From positions 62,001-126,000 of the forward strand of contig JAHDNF010000005.1 in the NCBI GenBank assembly GCA_018435605.1: a stretch of DNA of 64,000 nt, read 5' to 3'. The notes below the pieces were generated by a model. The model was given only the letters and a program-made list of their open reading frames with translations. It had not been told where the DNA came from and searched no databases. The DNA comes from a bacterium (GTDB lineage: Bacteria > Auribacterota > Auribacteria > Auribacterales > Auribacteraceae). A program made the position numbers and the translations under genes. This document shows, one piece after another, positions 9,559 to 18,100 of the stretch. How positions within the stretch are numbered: the stretch's first letter is position 1; the number at the start of each line of letters is the position of its first letter.

Positions 9559-10632
9559 TTAAGCGTTATTACAGTTGCGCGTTTTTTGCGAAACGCGAAA
9601 AAGCAAGGCCAGCCCGATTAATGCTATTGTGCAAGGTTCAGGAATAGCTGTGGGGTCAGGGTCTATGTATTGCCCGAAACCGTCCCATCCGTAAGGAACA
9701 TATTCCATTGAATTTACATGAACGCCGGTATACGAAAAAACACTCCCGTTCGTAACGATGCTCTTAATGCTCAAATCGTCAGGATCGAGTTTATATAGCT
9801 TATTGTAGCTACCTGAAGTGTTTGTATTGCTTTGTAAAACTACGATATTTTCCGTCGCGCCGAAGCTGTTAGATTCGGTCACCAAATCCCTGAAATAATA
9901 ACCAAGGTATGTTTGCGCTACCCGAGCTCCTGTTGTAATATCGAATTTCAGCACCCAGCCGTTGTCGCTCAAGGCATACAGGTAATTGTTGGTTGTTCCG
10001 TCTTCGTTGTATCCGAAATCCATCCCGTAAACGGAACCTAAGTGATAAGACTTTTGTAATGATTGAACAATTTGTCCGGTCGAAAGATTCACTTTCACTA
10101 TCTCCGATGCGGAAGGACGGGACGCCCATATATAATCTGTATCAGTATAGCCCGGTTCGTTTATTTCGAACAATAAGGCTCCGTCCGACCAGTAATAATC
10201 CTGAAGACGAACAGACGTTTTTTCACCGGAATTTATGTTGAGTTTGATTATATCCATACTGGATAGATAATAAATGTATTCCGTATTTCCACTACTGATC
10301 TGCGCCTTAATGTCGACTTTTCCGAACGAGGTAGAGCCGATATTCCACGATTGAATGAACTGGCCTGTGGAGCCGTATTGGCTTATCTTGTTGTCATCAA
10401 CTAAAAACATCGAATCAGGATAACCGTCCGTATATCCGAAGGTCATTCTGTGTTTCCCCAATGTAAGCCAAGGTATGAAAACGGAGTTGGCCGCCGGATT
10501 ATCGTCATCTACAGCAAGAACGCTTGTTGGTTTGGATAAATAGAAATCCCCCGTATTGAATGCCGCTGAAAAAACCGTATCGCAACAATTGCACAATAAT
10601 AACGTAGCCAAACACAATGAGAATTTACGCAT
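9559..10632 (-). CDS. PEP-CTERM sorting-domain protein, secreted
   Basis: 357 residues from the ATG at 10632, chosen because a purine-rich GGGGGG site sits just upstream and the next codons encode a signal peptide (MRKFSLCLATLLLCNC). A frame extension to an ATG at 10674 would give a non-signal N-terminus. The body is beta-rich with recurring YxYxLS/xNLSTGQ-like stretches, perhaps a propeller. The C-terminus has the exosortase signal AIPEPCTIALIGLALLF followed by a basic tail (RVSQKTR). PEP-CTERM proteins are cut and anchored or released by exosortase; no exosortase gene lies in this window. The exact role is unknown. Confidence 0.85.
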   Translation of the reverse strand: MRKFSLCLATLLLCNCCDTVFSAAFNTGDFYLSKPTSVLAVDDDNPAANSVFIPWLTLGKHRMTFGYTDGYPDSMFLVDDNKISQYGSTGQFIQSWNIGSTSFGKVDIKAQISSGNTEYIYYLSSMDIIKLNINSGEKTSVRLQDYYWSDGALLFEINEPGYTDTDYIWASRPSASEIVKVNLSTGQIVQSLQKSYHLGSVYGMDFGYNEDGTTNNYLYALSDNGWVLKFDITTGARVAQTYLGYYFRDLVTESNSFGATENIVVLQSNTNTSGSYNKLYKLDPDDLSIKSIVTNGSVFSYTGVHVNSMEYVPYGWDGFGQYIDPDPTAIPEPCTIALIGLALLFRVSQKTRNCNNA

Positions 10633-10752
10633 TTCAAAAATCCCCCCGTTAAATATTATCCGCCCTGCATACATCTTACCTTTTTATTGTAGCATAAATT
10701 TACGGAAACTTCAAATTTTTATACATCAAGATAAAATTATACGGAATAAATT

Positions 10753-10780
10753 TTGGATTATTTCAATTATGTGGTATAAT
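10753..10780 (+). promoter_or_regulatory. Promoter for the DUF2628 gene
   Basis: TTGGAT at 10753-10758, a 16-base spacer and TATAAT at 10775-10780, preceded by TGG (extended -10). Predicted start near 10787, giving a leader of about 58 bases before the ATG at 10845. The bases 10770-10783 (TGTGGTATAATTAT) recur on the minus strand at 32635-32648. Confidence 0.65.
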
Positions 10781-10844
10781 TATTATAATAAAAGATAAAT
10801 ACGACGAATACTGCTAAAAAATCCTGAAACGGAGTCTTGTACGC

Positions 10845-11447
10845 ATGAGCTTGGATCAATATAAGAAAATGGCCGTTATGAGGCAGTATGTCGGATACAA
10901 ACACGCATATTACATGTTTGTATGGGGCAATATAAAACATCGTTTCATGCGATTTAGCTGGAACTGGGCGGCTTTTCTATTCGGTTTCGTCTGGCTGGCT
11001 TACCGAAAAATGTACGGATACGCGCTGTTATTGTTTATGTTGTTTGCGTTGTGCGTCATGCCGTCCGTCTTATACGCCTATTGTTTGAATTACAGCGATA
11101 CGTTGAGCGTGTGGTTTTGCAATACCTTGGCGGCGCTTCCTTTTCATGGTTTTGTATACGTCTCGCCGGAACAAATAGATTCCTTTATGAAATCCGCCGG
11201 ATCGTATCTTATGATGCTTCCTTTCATACCATTGCTTATATGCGGAATATACGGCAACTACATGTACCTGCGGGCTATACGCCGTAAACTCCGAAAAATC
11301 GACGATTGTTACAACGAAAATGAGCGCACTATTATAATCTCACGGTACGGGGGAGTAAGCCATGCTTCTCTGTTCGTGGCTTTTCTTCTGTTTCAGGCTT
11401 TGCTGATATTGATGGTGATGATCCGCAGAGGTACTCTTCTGCCGTAG
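10845..11447 (+). CDS. DUF2628-family membrane protein
   Basis: 200 residues. The segment FSWNWAAFLFGFVWLAYRKMYG (about 45-65) is the hallmark of DUF2628, a small inner-membrane family of unknown function with a cytoplasmic N-terminus and several helices. Two or three further hydrophobic stretches follow (about 68-88, 120-140, 180-195). A ribosome site (GGAG) lies before the ATG and a good promoter at 10753-10780. It converges on the phosphatase gene with only 3 bases between stop codons. Family assignment is good; the function is not known. Confidence 0.78.
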   Translation: MSLDQYKKMAVMRQYVGYKHAYYMFVWGNIKHRFMRFSWNWAAFLFGFVWLAYRKMYGYALLLFMLFALCVMPSVLYAYCLNYSDTLSVWFCNTLAALPFHGFVYVSPEQIDSFMKSAGSYLMMLPFIPLLICGIYGNYMYLRAIRRKLRKIDDCYNENERTIIISRYGGVSHASLFVAFLLFQALLILMVMIRRGTLLP

Positions 11448-11450
11448 CGG

Positions 11451-12281
11451 TCAGTTTGCCGTAGCATCTTTAGCTACGCAGGATTTGCAGGCGGGCATAT
11501 TTGAAAAATCGGCAGTTATTATGGTCAAATCATCTTCAAAATTGCCTTTAAACCGTTTTTCCGTTTCCGAGAAAACAGTATCCACAATATCTCCTGCGGA
11601 TAGACTCGAAAGCGAGCTTATAAATTCTGTCAGTTCCGATGTTGTGAAACCGACGTTCTGCTTGCCGTACAACAATCCGTCGGTAAACATGACTATCTTT
11701 TTGCCTATGATTGAAGGTATGGTTACCTCGCCGGAACTCCATTCCATGGAAAATCCCAAAGGAGGTCCTGTAGGGCTAAGTTGTGTTACTTCGGATGTTT
11801 TGGCGTCCAGCATGATCGGGGCAGGATGCCCTGCGCTGGCGTACTTGAACGATCCGGATTCGGAGTCGAACACCCCGTAAAACGAAGTGGCGGAAAACGG
11901 ATACGCCAAGTCGCTGACCCGTGTATTTAGGTGGTACAACGCTTCGTTTAACTCCGCGACAACTTCCCCCGGAGACGCTTTTTCTTTACACATATGATGC
12001 AGTAACCCGTACATCACCGCCGATACGCTTGAGGCGACAATACCTTTACCGGTCGCGTCTCCGATCCAAAAACCCCATAACTTCGGGTCAGGTTTGGTAA
12101 AGTCGTAAAAGTCTCCGCCTAAATCGAATTTCATCACGTTTTTCGCCGATATAGATATGTCACGGCAATGCGGACAGATTTTAGGCAAAAAAGCCTGATG
12201 CACTTCTTTGAGATTCCTAAGCTCCCTTGTACTCAATTCCATACCGTGTTTATCGGATGACCTCTTAAAAATCTCTCTCAT
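11451..12281 (-). CDS. PP2C-type serine phosphatase (SpoIIE/RsbU family)
   Basis: 276 residues. Metal-binding acidic motifs of the SpoIIE/RsbU phosphatase domain are all present: DLGGDFYDF, GDATGKGI, SAGHPAP, FTDGLLYG and DDLTIITADF. Such enzymes dephosphorylate anti-anti-sigma factors in partner-switching stress pathways. There is no N-terminal sensor domain, only about 30 residues before the catalytic core, so it may act with a separate sensor. The ATG at 12281 was chosen over an upstream TTG at 12359 because that TTG is the -35 box of a good promoter. No anti-sigma or STAS gene is nearby, so the target is unknown. Confidence 0.85.
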   Translation of the reverse strand: MREIFKRSSDKHGMELSTRELRNLKEVHQAFLPKICPHCRDISISAKNVMKFDLGGDFYDFTKPDPKLWGFWIGDATGKGIVASSVSAVMYGLLHHMCKEKASPGEVVAELNEALYHLNTRVSDLAYPFSATSFYGVFDSESGSFKYASAGHPAPIMLDAKTSEVTQLSPTGPPLGFSMEWSSGEVTIPSIIGKKIVMFTDGLLYGKQNVGFTTSELTEFISSLSSLSAGDIVDTVFSETEKRFKGNFEDDLTIITADFSNMPACKSCVAKDATAN

Positions 12282-12329
12282 ATCCCCGAACCTTTTATAA
12301 AATCCTTTTAACAATCGTCTCGTTGATAT

Positions 12330-12359
12330 AGTATAGATTCGATTCGCAGGATACGTCAA
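12330..12359 (-). promoter_or_regulatory. Promoter of the SpoIIE-type phosphatase gene
   Basis: On the minus strand TTGACG (12359-12354), an 18-base spacer and TATACT (12335-12330). Both boxes match the housekeeping consensus at 5 of 6 positions. The predicted transcript begins near 12323, about 42 bases before the ATG at 12281. This rules against the TTG at 12359 as start codon. Confidence 0.7.
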
Positions 12360-12399
12360 CAGATCATAGAAAAAATAATTTTTCGTACGGAGGTAACTT

Positions 12400-13389
12400 A
12401 TGGAACTGCGTCAATTCGGACAAACAAATATGCGCGTTACACCTATAGGGCTTGGCACATGGGTTATGGGCGGATGGATGTGGGGCGGCGCGGATGAACA
12501 GGACGCCATAGACGCTGTAAAAATATCCGTAGACGGCGGCGTTAACCTGATCGATACCGCTCCAATATACGGTTTCGGCAAAGCTGAGGAAATCGTAGGC
12601 AAGGCTCTTAAAAAAAACGGCGGACGCGAAAAAATTATTCTGGCCACCAAATTCGGACTGGAATGGGACGAAAAAGAACGAATACGCAGAAATACCTCGA
12701 GAAAAAGATTGTTGCAGGAAATAGACGATTCACTACGACGTCTTCAAACCGATTATATCGATATCTATCAGGTGCACTGGCCGGACAACAATACCCCTGC
12801 TGAAGAAACTATGGAAACCTTAATGGAATTGTATGAAAAAGGCGTAATAAAGGCCGTCGGAGTCAGTAACTATTCGGTAGCCCAAATAGAGGAAAGCATG
12901 CGGTTTGCCCCTGTACACAGTCTGCAACCCCCGTTCAATATGTTCGAACAGGAAATCAAAGCCGATATTCTGCCGTTCTGCGTGAAAAACAATATCGCGA
13001 CTTTAACATACGGCACTTTGTGCAGAGGATTGCTCACCGGTAAGTTTTCAAAAGATAGTTCATTCAAAAAAGGCGATTTGCGCAAATACGACCCGAAATT
13101 CAAGGGCGAACAGTTCGCTGTATATCTAAACGCGGTCGAAAAACTAAAACGGATAGCTACGCAGAAAAACGCGGCTACAGCGCAACTGGCTATCGAATGG
13201 ACAATCGAACAACCGGGGGTTACCTGTGCCCTGATAGGCGCTCGCAATCCGAAACAGGCGCAGGAAAACATACGGATTTTAAACGGGCGTGTTTTTTCGT
13301 CCGAAGAATTAAAACATGCCGGCAAAATCATCGACGAAACCGTCGCTAAACCTGTGGGTCCTGAATTTATGGCACCGCCTAAAGAATGA
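12400..13389 (+). CDS. Aldo/keto reductase
   Basis: 329 residues, normal for the family. The catalytic tetrad is visible: Asp52 and Tyr57 (NLIDTAPIYGFG), Lys84 (LATKFGL) and His126 (YQVHWPD). NADPH-binding residues of the C-terminal IGARNPKQAQEN loop are also present. The cytosolic enzyme would reduce carbonyls of sugars or other aldehydes; the sequence does not tell which. A ribosome site (GGAGG) precedes the ATG. It diverges from the phosphatase gene, and its 3' end forms the left arm of a terminator-like hairpin. Confidence 0.9.
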   Translation: MELRQFGQTNMRVTPIGLGTWVMGGWMWGGADEQDAIDAVKISVDGGVNLIDTAPIYGFGKAEEIVGKALKKNGGREKIILATKFGLEWDEKERIRRNTSRKRLLQEIDDSLRRLQTDYIDIYQVHWPDNNTPAEETMETLMELYEKGVIKAVGVSNYSVAQIEESMRFAPVHSLQPPFNMFEQEIKADILPFCVKNNIATLTYGTLCRGLLTGKFSKDSSFKKGDLRKYDPKFKGEQFAVYLNAVEKLKRIATQKNAATAQLAIEWTIEQPGVTCALIGARNPKQAQENIRILNGRVFSSEELKHAGKIIDETVAKPVGPEFMAPPKE

Positions 13390-13415
13390 TTTCCAAATAA
13401 TTCTTTAGGCGGTTT
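13374..13415 (+). terminator. Terminator-like hairpin overlapping the reductase stop
   Basis: A perfect 13-bp inverted repeat (13375-13387 with 13400-13412, arms CCGCCTAAAGAAT), extended by one A-T pair and followed by TTTAT. The left arm includes the last codons of the aldo/keto reductase. The T tract is short, so it may be only a moderate terminator. It also lies between the ends of two convergent genes. Confidence 0.65.
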
Positions 13416-13457
13416 ATACCCTAGGGAGTACTATGTCCATTCGCTGTATGGAATCTG

Positions 13458-13817
13458 CTATTTGAATATGGTGTAAAGAGATATAACAAGAAGGCACACG
13501 CCGAATATCCTGCGCAAGATCAATTCAGAAACTCCAACCGCCAGTTTCGCTCCGAAATAACTTCCCAAAACAAACCCTACGCATAAACATACCGCTACAG
13601 GAATGTTTACGTATCCTTCTTTATAATAAGCTATAAACGCAAGTATCCCTATAGGCGGTATCAACATGGCAAGCGTGGTTCCCTGAGCGAGATGTTGCGA
13701 GAACCCGAAAATCAAAGTTAGAATGGGTACCACAACAATACCGCCTCCGACACCTATCATACCGCTTAAACTGCCTGCCATCAATCCGGATATAAGGTAT
13801 AAAACTATCTTGAGCAT
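13458..13817 (-). CDS. TauE/SafE (TSUP) family membrane protein, half-size
   Basis: 119 residues with about four hydrophobic helices. The GMIGVGGGIVVVPIL motif near residue 20 and the GTTLAMLIPPIG segment are typical of the first repeat of TauE/SafE sulfite or organosulfonate exporters. Full members have two such repeats (about 250 residues); this one has a single repeat, so it would have to dimerise. A ribosome site (AAAGGA) precedes the ATG. It follows the PsbP-like gene by 62 bases on the same strand and may be the last gene of the ddl-cyclase unit. Confidence 0.8.
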   Translation of the reverse strand: MLKIVLYLISGLMAGSLSGMIGVGGGIVVVPILTLIFGFSQHLAQGTTLAMLIPPIGILAFIAYYKEGYVNIPVAVCLCVGFVLGSYFGAKLAVGVSELILRRIFGVCLLVISLYTIFK

Positions 13818-13879
13818 TTTTTATCCTTTATTCTTTAGTTCAAACAAATTTGTCGTTCAGAGAATCAAAAAAATAACCG

Positions 13880-14461
13880 TTATTGTTCCGAGCCGTTTTC
13901 GGCTGGGATAAGAGTGAAACTCGATTCTATATCGGTAAAGTACGATTTGAACAGTTCGTATGTGGCCGGAGTGGCAAAACTGCCTATCCGGTACTCAATG
14001 CCGTTTTCCACCAAAACCGTAATCCGCGCTAGAAACTGGTGTTCTTCCATAGTCTGCTTGTAAACTATTATACGGGAAGGCAGTTCGTTTATCTGCGACG
14101 AACCGGTATCCACGATAGAACACATATCGCCCAGATTGCTGAGTTCTTCCATAATATTACTGAAGCGCGAATCCAAATCTTCACCGGCAGAAAGTTCGGT
14201 GGCCGCAACCACAACATTGACGCTGACCCCTGTGGCTCTGTCCGGCGGACTGAATGCCGCGCATACCACATTGTCCCTGCCTATTTCCGACTCTTTCCAT
14301 CCGAATGGAAACACAATGGAAAAACCTGCCTTGGAATATTCATAGCGCGTTCCGAATTCTTTGAGCGGTTGCATTTGCCCTTCGTTGTCCTGAGCGTATA
14401 CCGGCAGGATGGTCAAAAGACAAACTATAGCAATACAAGCGGATAATTTGTAGGTTCTCAT
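13880..14461 (-). CDS. Secreted PsbP/DUF1795-like protein
   Basis: 193 residues with a clear signal peptide (MRTYKLSACIAIVCLLTILPVYA, probable cleavage after AQ region). The mature part resembles the PsbP/DUF1795 fold: YSKAGFSIVFPFGWKES near the start and a closing YFTDIESSFTL segment. The start overlaps the cyclase stop as ATGA, so translation is coupled. Members of this fold are periplasmic and of varied or unknown role; a sensing or accessory part for the CHASE2 cyclase is only inference from the overlap. Confidence 0.65.
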   Translation of the reverse strand: MRTYKLSACIAIVCLLTILPVYAQDNEGQMQPLKEFGTRYEYSKAGFSIVFPFGWKESEIGRDNVVCAAFSPPDRATGVSVNVVVAATELSAGEDLDSRFSNIMEELSNLGDMCSIVDTGSSQINELPSRIIVYKQTMEEHQFLARITVLVENGIEYRIGSFATPATYELFKSYFTDIESSFTLIPAENGSEQ

Positions 14462-16467
14462 AATTTTCTCCCATTTTTCTTTTTATTTTTAGATATCTGC
14501 TCCGCTATATCGGGCGGAATGCCTGTTATCTCATCGACACTATAAATAGTAACCGGATTTTTTTTACCTTTTACCATAGTACTGCCCAGTTTGGTGCATT
14601 TTACATATTTATCCACCAGCCGGTATGTGTTCTCAGATATGATTATCGGCACGTTGTAGTCGCGGGTAAGGGCTTCTATACGGGCTCCGACGTTCACTTC
14701 GTCGCCTATTACCGTATAGTCGAACAGCCGTTTGGAACCCATGTTTCCCACCTTCATTATACCTGTATTTATACCGATTCCTATGTAAAAAGGTTCCCGT
14801 CCTTCAAACGCCCATTTCTCATGCAAACGGCTCAAAGCATCCAGCATGGATACCGCGGCTTTCACCGCCATATACTGATGCGAATCGGCATAGGCGTTAC
14901 CGGGAGCGCCGAAGATAGCCATTATCTCGTCGCCAACGTATTTATCAAGTGTTCCGCCGTTTTCTAAAATTACGTCTGTCATTACGTCTAGGTATTCGTT
15001 GAGTATGCTTACCACTTCTTCAGGAGTTCGCTGTTCGCAGTATGTGGTGAAACTTCGTATATCCGAAAACAGCACGGTCAGTTCACGGTTTTCGCCTCCG
15101 AGAGCCAGATTGTTTCTGTTGTGCAGTATATCTTCGAGCACGTTAGGCGATACGTAATGGCCGAACATATTTTTGATCCACCGTTTTTCCTTTTCCTCAC
15201 GAATCAGTTTCACTGCGGTTACCGCCACAAATGATCCGATAACACCCATAAGCGAAGGAACCACAGGCACCCATAACCCGTTTTGCAACAACCAGTAGTA
15301 CCCCCACATCAAAAAACTTAAAAAGCATACGAAAAGAAACAGGCTCAACAGCGGAACGCCGAACACGGATACCGCACCCGTAGCCAGCGTCAGCAAAACC
15401 GCGCCGGCAACAGCGGTTTTGTGCGGCATACGGCTGATAAAATTTTTCTCAAGGATAGTTCGCGCCGCGTTCATGTGCACAAGACACAACGGCAACATTT
15501 TTTCCGGTAACGGCAACTGGCCGACGTCCATACCTGTAGCAGTCAAGCCGACGATCAGCAGTTTATCTTTGAACATACTCAAATCCAACGACGCCTGCCT
15601 TTGTTCTGACAGGTCGCGCGCCGCCCGAAGTATCTCCTCAAAAGAAATTGTCTTAAACGACGGCAGGCTTCCGGCGTACTTTATAAGCATCCTGCCCGCG
15701 CTGTCGACGGGAATATTTATGGGCGGTTCATTCTTTGGTAGCAGTGTAATATATCTTCCGGCATTCAGTTCGATATCGTCGTAAGACAAACCCAAATGCA
15801 TGCGTACCAGCTGGAGCGCAAACGACGGATAAATACCGTCTTCGTATCGAACTACCAAAGGCAAGTCGCGAATCACCCCGTCGATATTAGCTCCGTCACC
15901 GTCGGTTTCGCCTTTGCCGCGCGGCACGTTGAGATAACCCATAGTCGAGCGCAGTTCCTCAATTGGAAGGGTTATCGATTTCGCTTCGATAATACCGGAA
16001 ATATCCCCTGTAACACGGGTTATCCTATGTCCGGAAATTACCGGATCAAGTGGCTGGTTATCAGGCACACTGCGTAAAGAGAACCTAAAATAGTACCCGA
16101 AACATACTGATTTCATAAGCGATGCCAGTTGTCCGAGTACTTTATCGTTCTCAGGCGCGGTTAAATCCGGTTCGGTAAACAGAATATCTATGCCGGTAGC
16201 GGACGGTTTGAAGTAGTAAAGCAGGTTCAAAAGCGTGGCAAAATAGTCGCGCGGCCAAGGCCATTTTCCAAGCCGGTTTAGGCTGATGTCGTCTATACCG
16301 ACAAGAATGATGTCGCCTGATTTCTCAGCATGCGCACGCGATACGTACGACAGGTCGTACAACTTGAATTCCATGTCCTTAACAAACGCCCCGCCTGAAA
16401 ACAAAACCACCGCCACCGCCACACAGATGACCAACACAATGGAAATTTTGTTTTTCATTATGTTCAC
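14458..16467 (-). CDS. CHASE2-domain adenylate/guanylate cyclase (class III)
   Basis: 669 residues: an N-terminal helix, a periplasmic CHASE2 sensor (about 30-340, with DIILVGIDDISLNRLGKWPW), three transmembrane helices (about 350-425) and a C-terminal class III cyclase domain. Catalytic features are intact: FSDIRSFT and KYVGDEIMAIFG give the two metal-binding aspartates, and DYTVIGDEVNVGARIE the substrate-binding strand. It should make cAMP (or cGMP) in response to an extracytoplasmic signal. The GTG at 16467 overlaps the ddl stop as GTGA; an ATG three codons later is possible. Confidence 0.88.
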   Translation of the reverse strand: MNIMKNKISIVLVICVAVAVVLFSGGAFVKDMEFKLYDLSYVSRAHAEKSGDIILVGIDDISLNRLGKWPWPRDYFATLLNLLYYFKPSATGIDILFTEPDLTAPENDKVLGQLASLMKSVCFGYYFRFSLRSVPDNQPLDPVISGHRITRVTGDISGIIEAKSITLPIEELRSTMGYLNVPRGKGETDGDGANIDGVIRDLPLVVRYEDGIYPSFALQLVRMHLGLSYDDIELNAGRYITLLPKNEPPINIPVDSAGRMLIKYAGSLPSFKTISFEEILRAARDLSEQRQASLDLSMFKDKLLIVGLTATGMDVGQLPLPEKMLPLCLVHMNAARTILEKNFISRMPHKTAVAGAVLLTLATGAVSVFGVPLLSLFLFVCFLSFLMWGYYWLLQNGLWVPVVPSLMGVIGSFVAVTAVKLIREEKEKRWIKNMFGHYVSPNVLEDILHNRNNLALGGENRELTVLFSDIRSFTTYCEQRTPEEVVSILNEYLDVMTDVILENGGTLDKYVGDEIMAIFGAPGNAYADSHQYMAVKAAVSMLDALSRLHEKWAFEGREPFYIGIGINTGIMKVGNMGSKRLFDYTVIGDEVNVGARIEALTRDYNVPIIISENTYRLVDKYVKCTKLGSTMVKGKKNPVTIYSVDEITGIPPDIAEQISKNKKKNGRKL

Positions 16468-17570
16468 GGCACGGAGTTGGGTATAGCTACGGCTAATCGT
16501 TTGTGTTTGTCGCTAAAATGTTCTTGGCCGTAAGAAATTATAAGGCTTATAAGTTCGTAGAGGCTGTACCCCGCGGCCTGCGCCGCTTTGGGCAGTAACG
16601 ACTGGTCTGTCATGCCCGGTATGGTATTTGTTTCCAGCACGTACACTGTATCGTCTCTGACCAGTACGTCTGTGCGGGACATACCCTGACAGTTTATAGC
16701 GGTATGAACTGCCAGCGCAACCTGCTGTATTGATTCTCGCAGGTCGTCGTGAATATCTGCTGGAGTAATTTCACGGGCGCCGCCGGGACGATATTTAGCG
16801 TCGAAATCGAAAAAGCTGTTTGAGCTGATTATTTCCGTTACCGGCAAAGGAAGCAGACTGCTGTGCGCGTTTCCCAGTACAGCACAAGTAAACTCCCGTC
16901 CCTGAATATACTCCTCGAAAAGCAGGCGGCCTTCCATTTCGTACATCTGGCCGATGGACAACGCCAATTCCTCTTTGGTACGGCACACGCTTACCCCTAT
17001 GCTCGACCCTGACGACGGAGCCTTAACAACGCACGGCATACCCAGCGTTGCGATCAGGTATTCGCAGTAAGAATCGATATCGTCCGGCAGTATGGGACGG
17101 TACATGAAAACTGCTTTAGGCACGGTAACTTTCGCGCCCATCAGCACTTGCTTGTATATAATTTTGTCCATAGCGACGCTTGATGCGATAACCGATGAAC
17201 CGGTGTAAGCAAATCCTGCGGCCTCGAGCGCGCCTTGAAGCGTTCCGTCTTCGCCGAACGCTCCGTGCATGGCGATAAAACAAATGTCCACACCACGGTT
17301 ACGCAGTTCAGTCAGAGCGGATGTAAGATGCAGGGACGGCACAAGCGGCATCCATGAGGAAAAATCGGTCATGGGAACCTGAAATCCACTGTCGTCAGGA
17401 TATATAAACCACAAGCCGTCTCTTCCGACAACAACCGGAGTAACCTTGTAATGTTTAGGATCGCAATGATTTATAACCGTAGTCGCCGATTTTAAAGATA
17501 TATCGTGTTCCCAAGATGGGCCTCCCATAAGTACCGCGACATTTAGAAAACCGGTTAGCGACATTGCCAT
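16464..17570 (-). CDS. ddl: D-alanine--D-alanine ligase
   Basis: 368 residues, normal for the VanA/DdlA type with a long central insert. ATP-grasp features are visible: VAVLMGGPSWEHDISLKSA at the start, KAPSSGSSIGVSVC, EEYIQGREFTCAVLG, and VLETNTIPGMTDQSLLPKAA near the end with the metal-binding Asn and Glu. It joins two D-alanines for peptidoglycan precursors in the cytosol. A ribosome site (AAAGGGA) precedes the ATG. Being translationally coupled to a cyclase instead of lying in a mur cluster is unusual. Confidence 0.92.
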   Translation of the reverse strand: MAMSLTGFLNVAVLMGGPSWEHDISLKSATTVINHCDPKHYKVTPVVVGRDGLWFIYPDDSGFQVPMTDFSSWMPLVPSLHLTSALTELRNRGVDICFIAMHGAFGEDGTLQGALEAAGFAYTGSSVIASSVAMDKIIYKQVLMGAKVTVPKAVFMYRPILPDDIDSYCEYLIATLGMPCVVKAPSSGSSIGVSVCRTKEELALSIGQMYEMEGRLLFEEYIQGREFTCAVLGNAHSSLLPLPVTEIISSNSFFDFDAKYRPGGAREITPADIHDDLRESIQQVALAVHTAINCQGMSRTDVLVRDDTVYVLETNTIPGMTDQSLLPKAAQAAGYSLYELISLIISYGQEHFSDKHKRLAVAIPNSVP

Positions 17571-17587
17571 AAAAAATCCCTTTTATA

Positions 17588-17626
17588 ATAAAAAGAGCCG
17601 CGAAAAGTGCGCGCCTTTTCCACGGC
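17588..17626 (-). terminator. Intrinsic terminator after the ferredoxin gene
   Basis: Reading the minus strand, arms at 17626-17615 and 17607-17597 form an 11-bp stem with one bulge and one G-T pair, loop of 7, followed by CTCTTTTT. It sits between the ferredoxin stop and the ddl start and should separate the two transcripts at least in part. Confidence 0.75.
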
Positions 17627-17654
17627 CCTGACATGGATTATAAAAATGAAACTG

Positions 17655-17825
17655 TTACTGCTGTGAAATTGCCGATACAGGGCATACTTCCGCACACGCG
17701 CCGCAATCTATGCATTTCTCTTTGTCGATTTCATAAATCTCCGAGCCTTGACTGATCGCGTCTACCGGACATTCCGGCTGACATGTACCGCAACTGATAC
17801 AATCCGAATTGATTACATACGCCAT
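17655..17825 (-). CDS. 2[4Fe-4S] ferredoxin
   Basis: 56 residues. Two classical cluster motifs, CISCGTCQPECP and CIDCGACAEVCP, give eight cysteines for two [4Fe-4S] clusters in the clostridial ferredoxin pattern. The product is a small cytosolic electron carrier. A strong ribosome site (AAGGAG, 7 bases before the ATG), an upstream promoter and a downstream terminator show it is expressed as a single-gene unit. Its presence suggests anaerobic metabolism. Confidence 0.93.
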   Translation of the reverse strand: MAYVINSDCISCGTCQPECPVDAISQGSEIYEIDKEKCIDCGACAEVCPVSAISQQ

Positions 17826-17888
17826 AATATTCTCCTTTTGTGTTCTTTGAAAAGTTTGCAGAGTTTTTTCGATTCATTCGCAACAAGC

Positions 17889-17918
17889 ATTGTACTACAG
17901 GAAGAAAAAACAATTCAA
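17889..17918 (-). promoter_or_regulatory. Promoter of the ferredoxin gene
   Basis: On the minus strand TTGAAT (17918-17913), an 18-base spacer and TACAAT (17894-17889). The predicted start is near 17882, giving a leader of about 57 bases to the ATG at 17825. Confidence 0.6.
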
Positions 17919-18100
17919 GGATTTTATCGCTGAAGTTTCTATTTAACGCAAATATTCAAACCGGCTCAAATCACAGCGGTTTGTTCTGATTTCTGAAAAA
18001 GTTAAAATGAAGATATGCGGATATGGGTATATCTGCTTAGTTGGTTAGTGATTACATCTATAATGTATATGTTTTTACAAAAAAAAGCTGTTGCCCTTTT

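Noticed and set aside
9559-10674. Start of the first PEP-CTERM gene at 10674
   Set aside because: It adds 14 residues before a clear signal peptide, while the ATG at 10632 has a purine-rich ribosome site.
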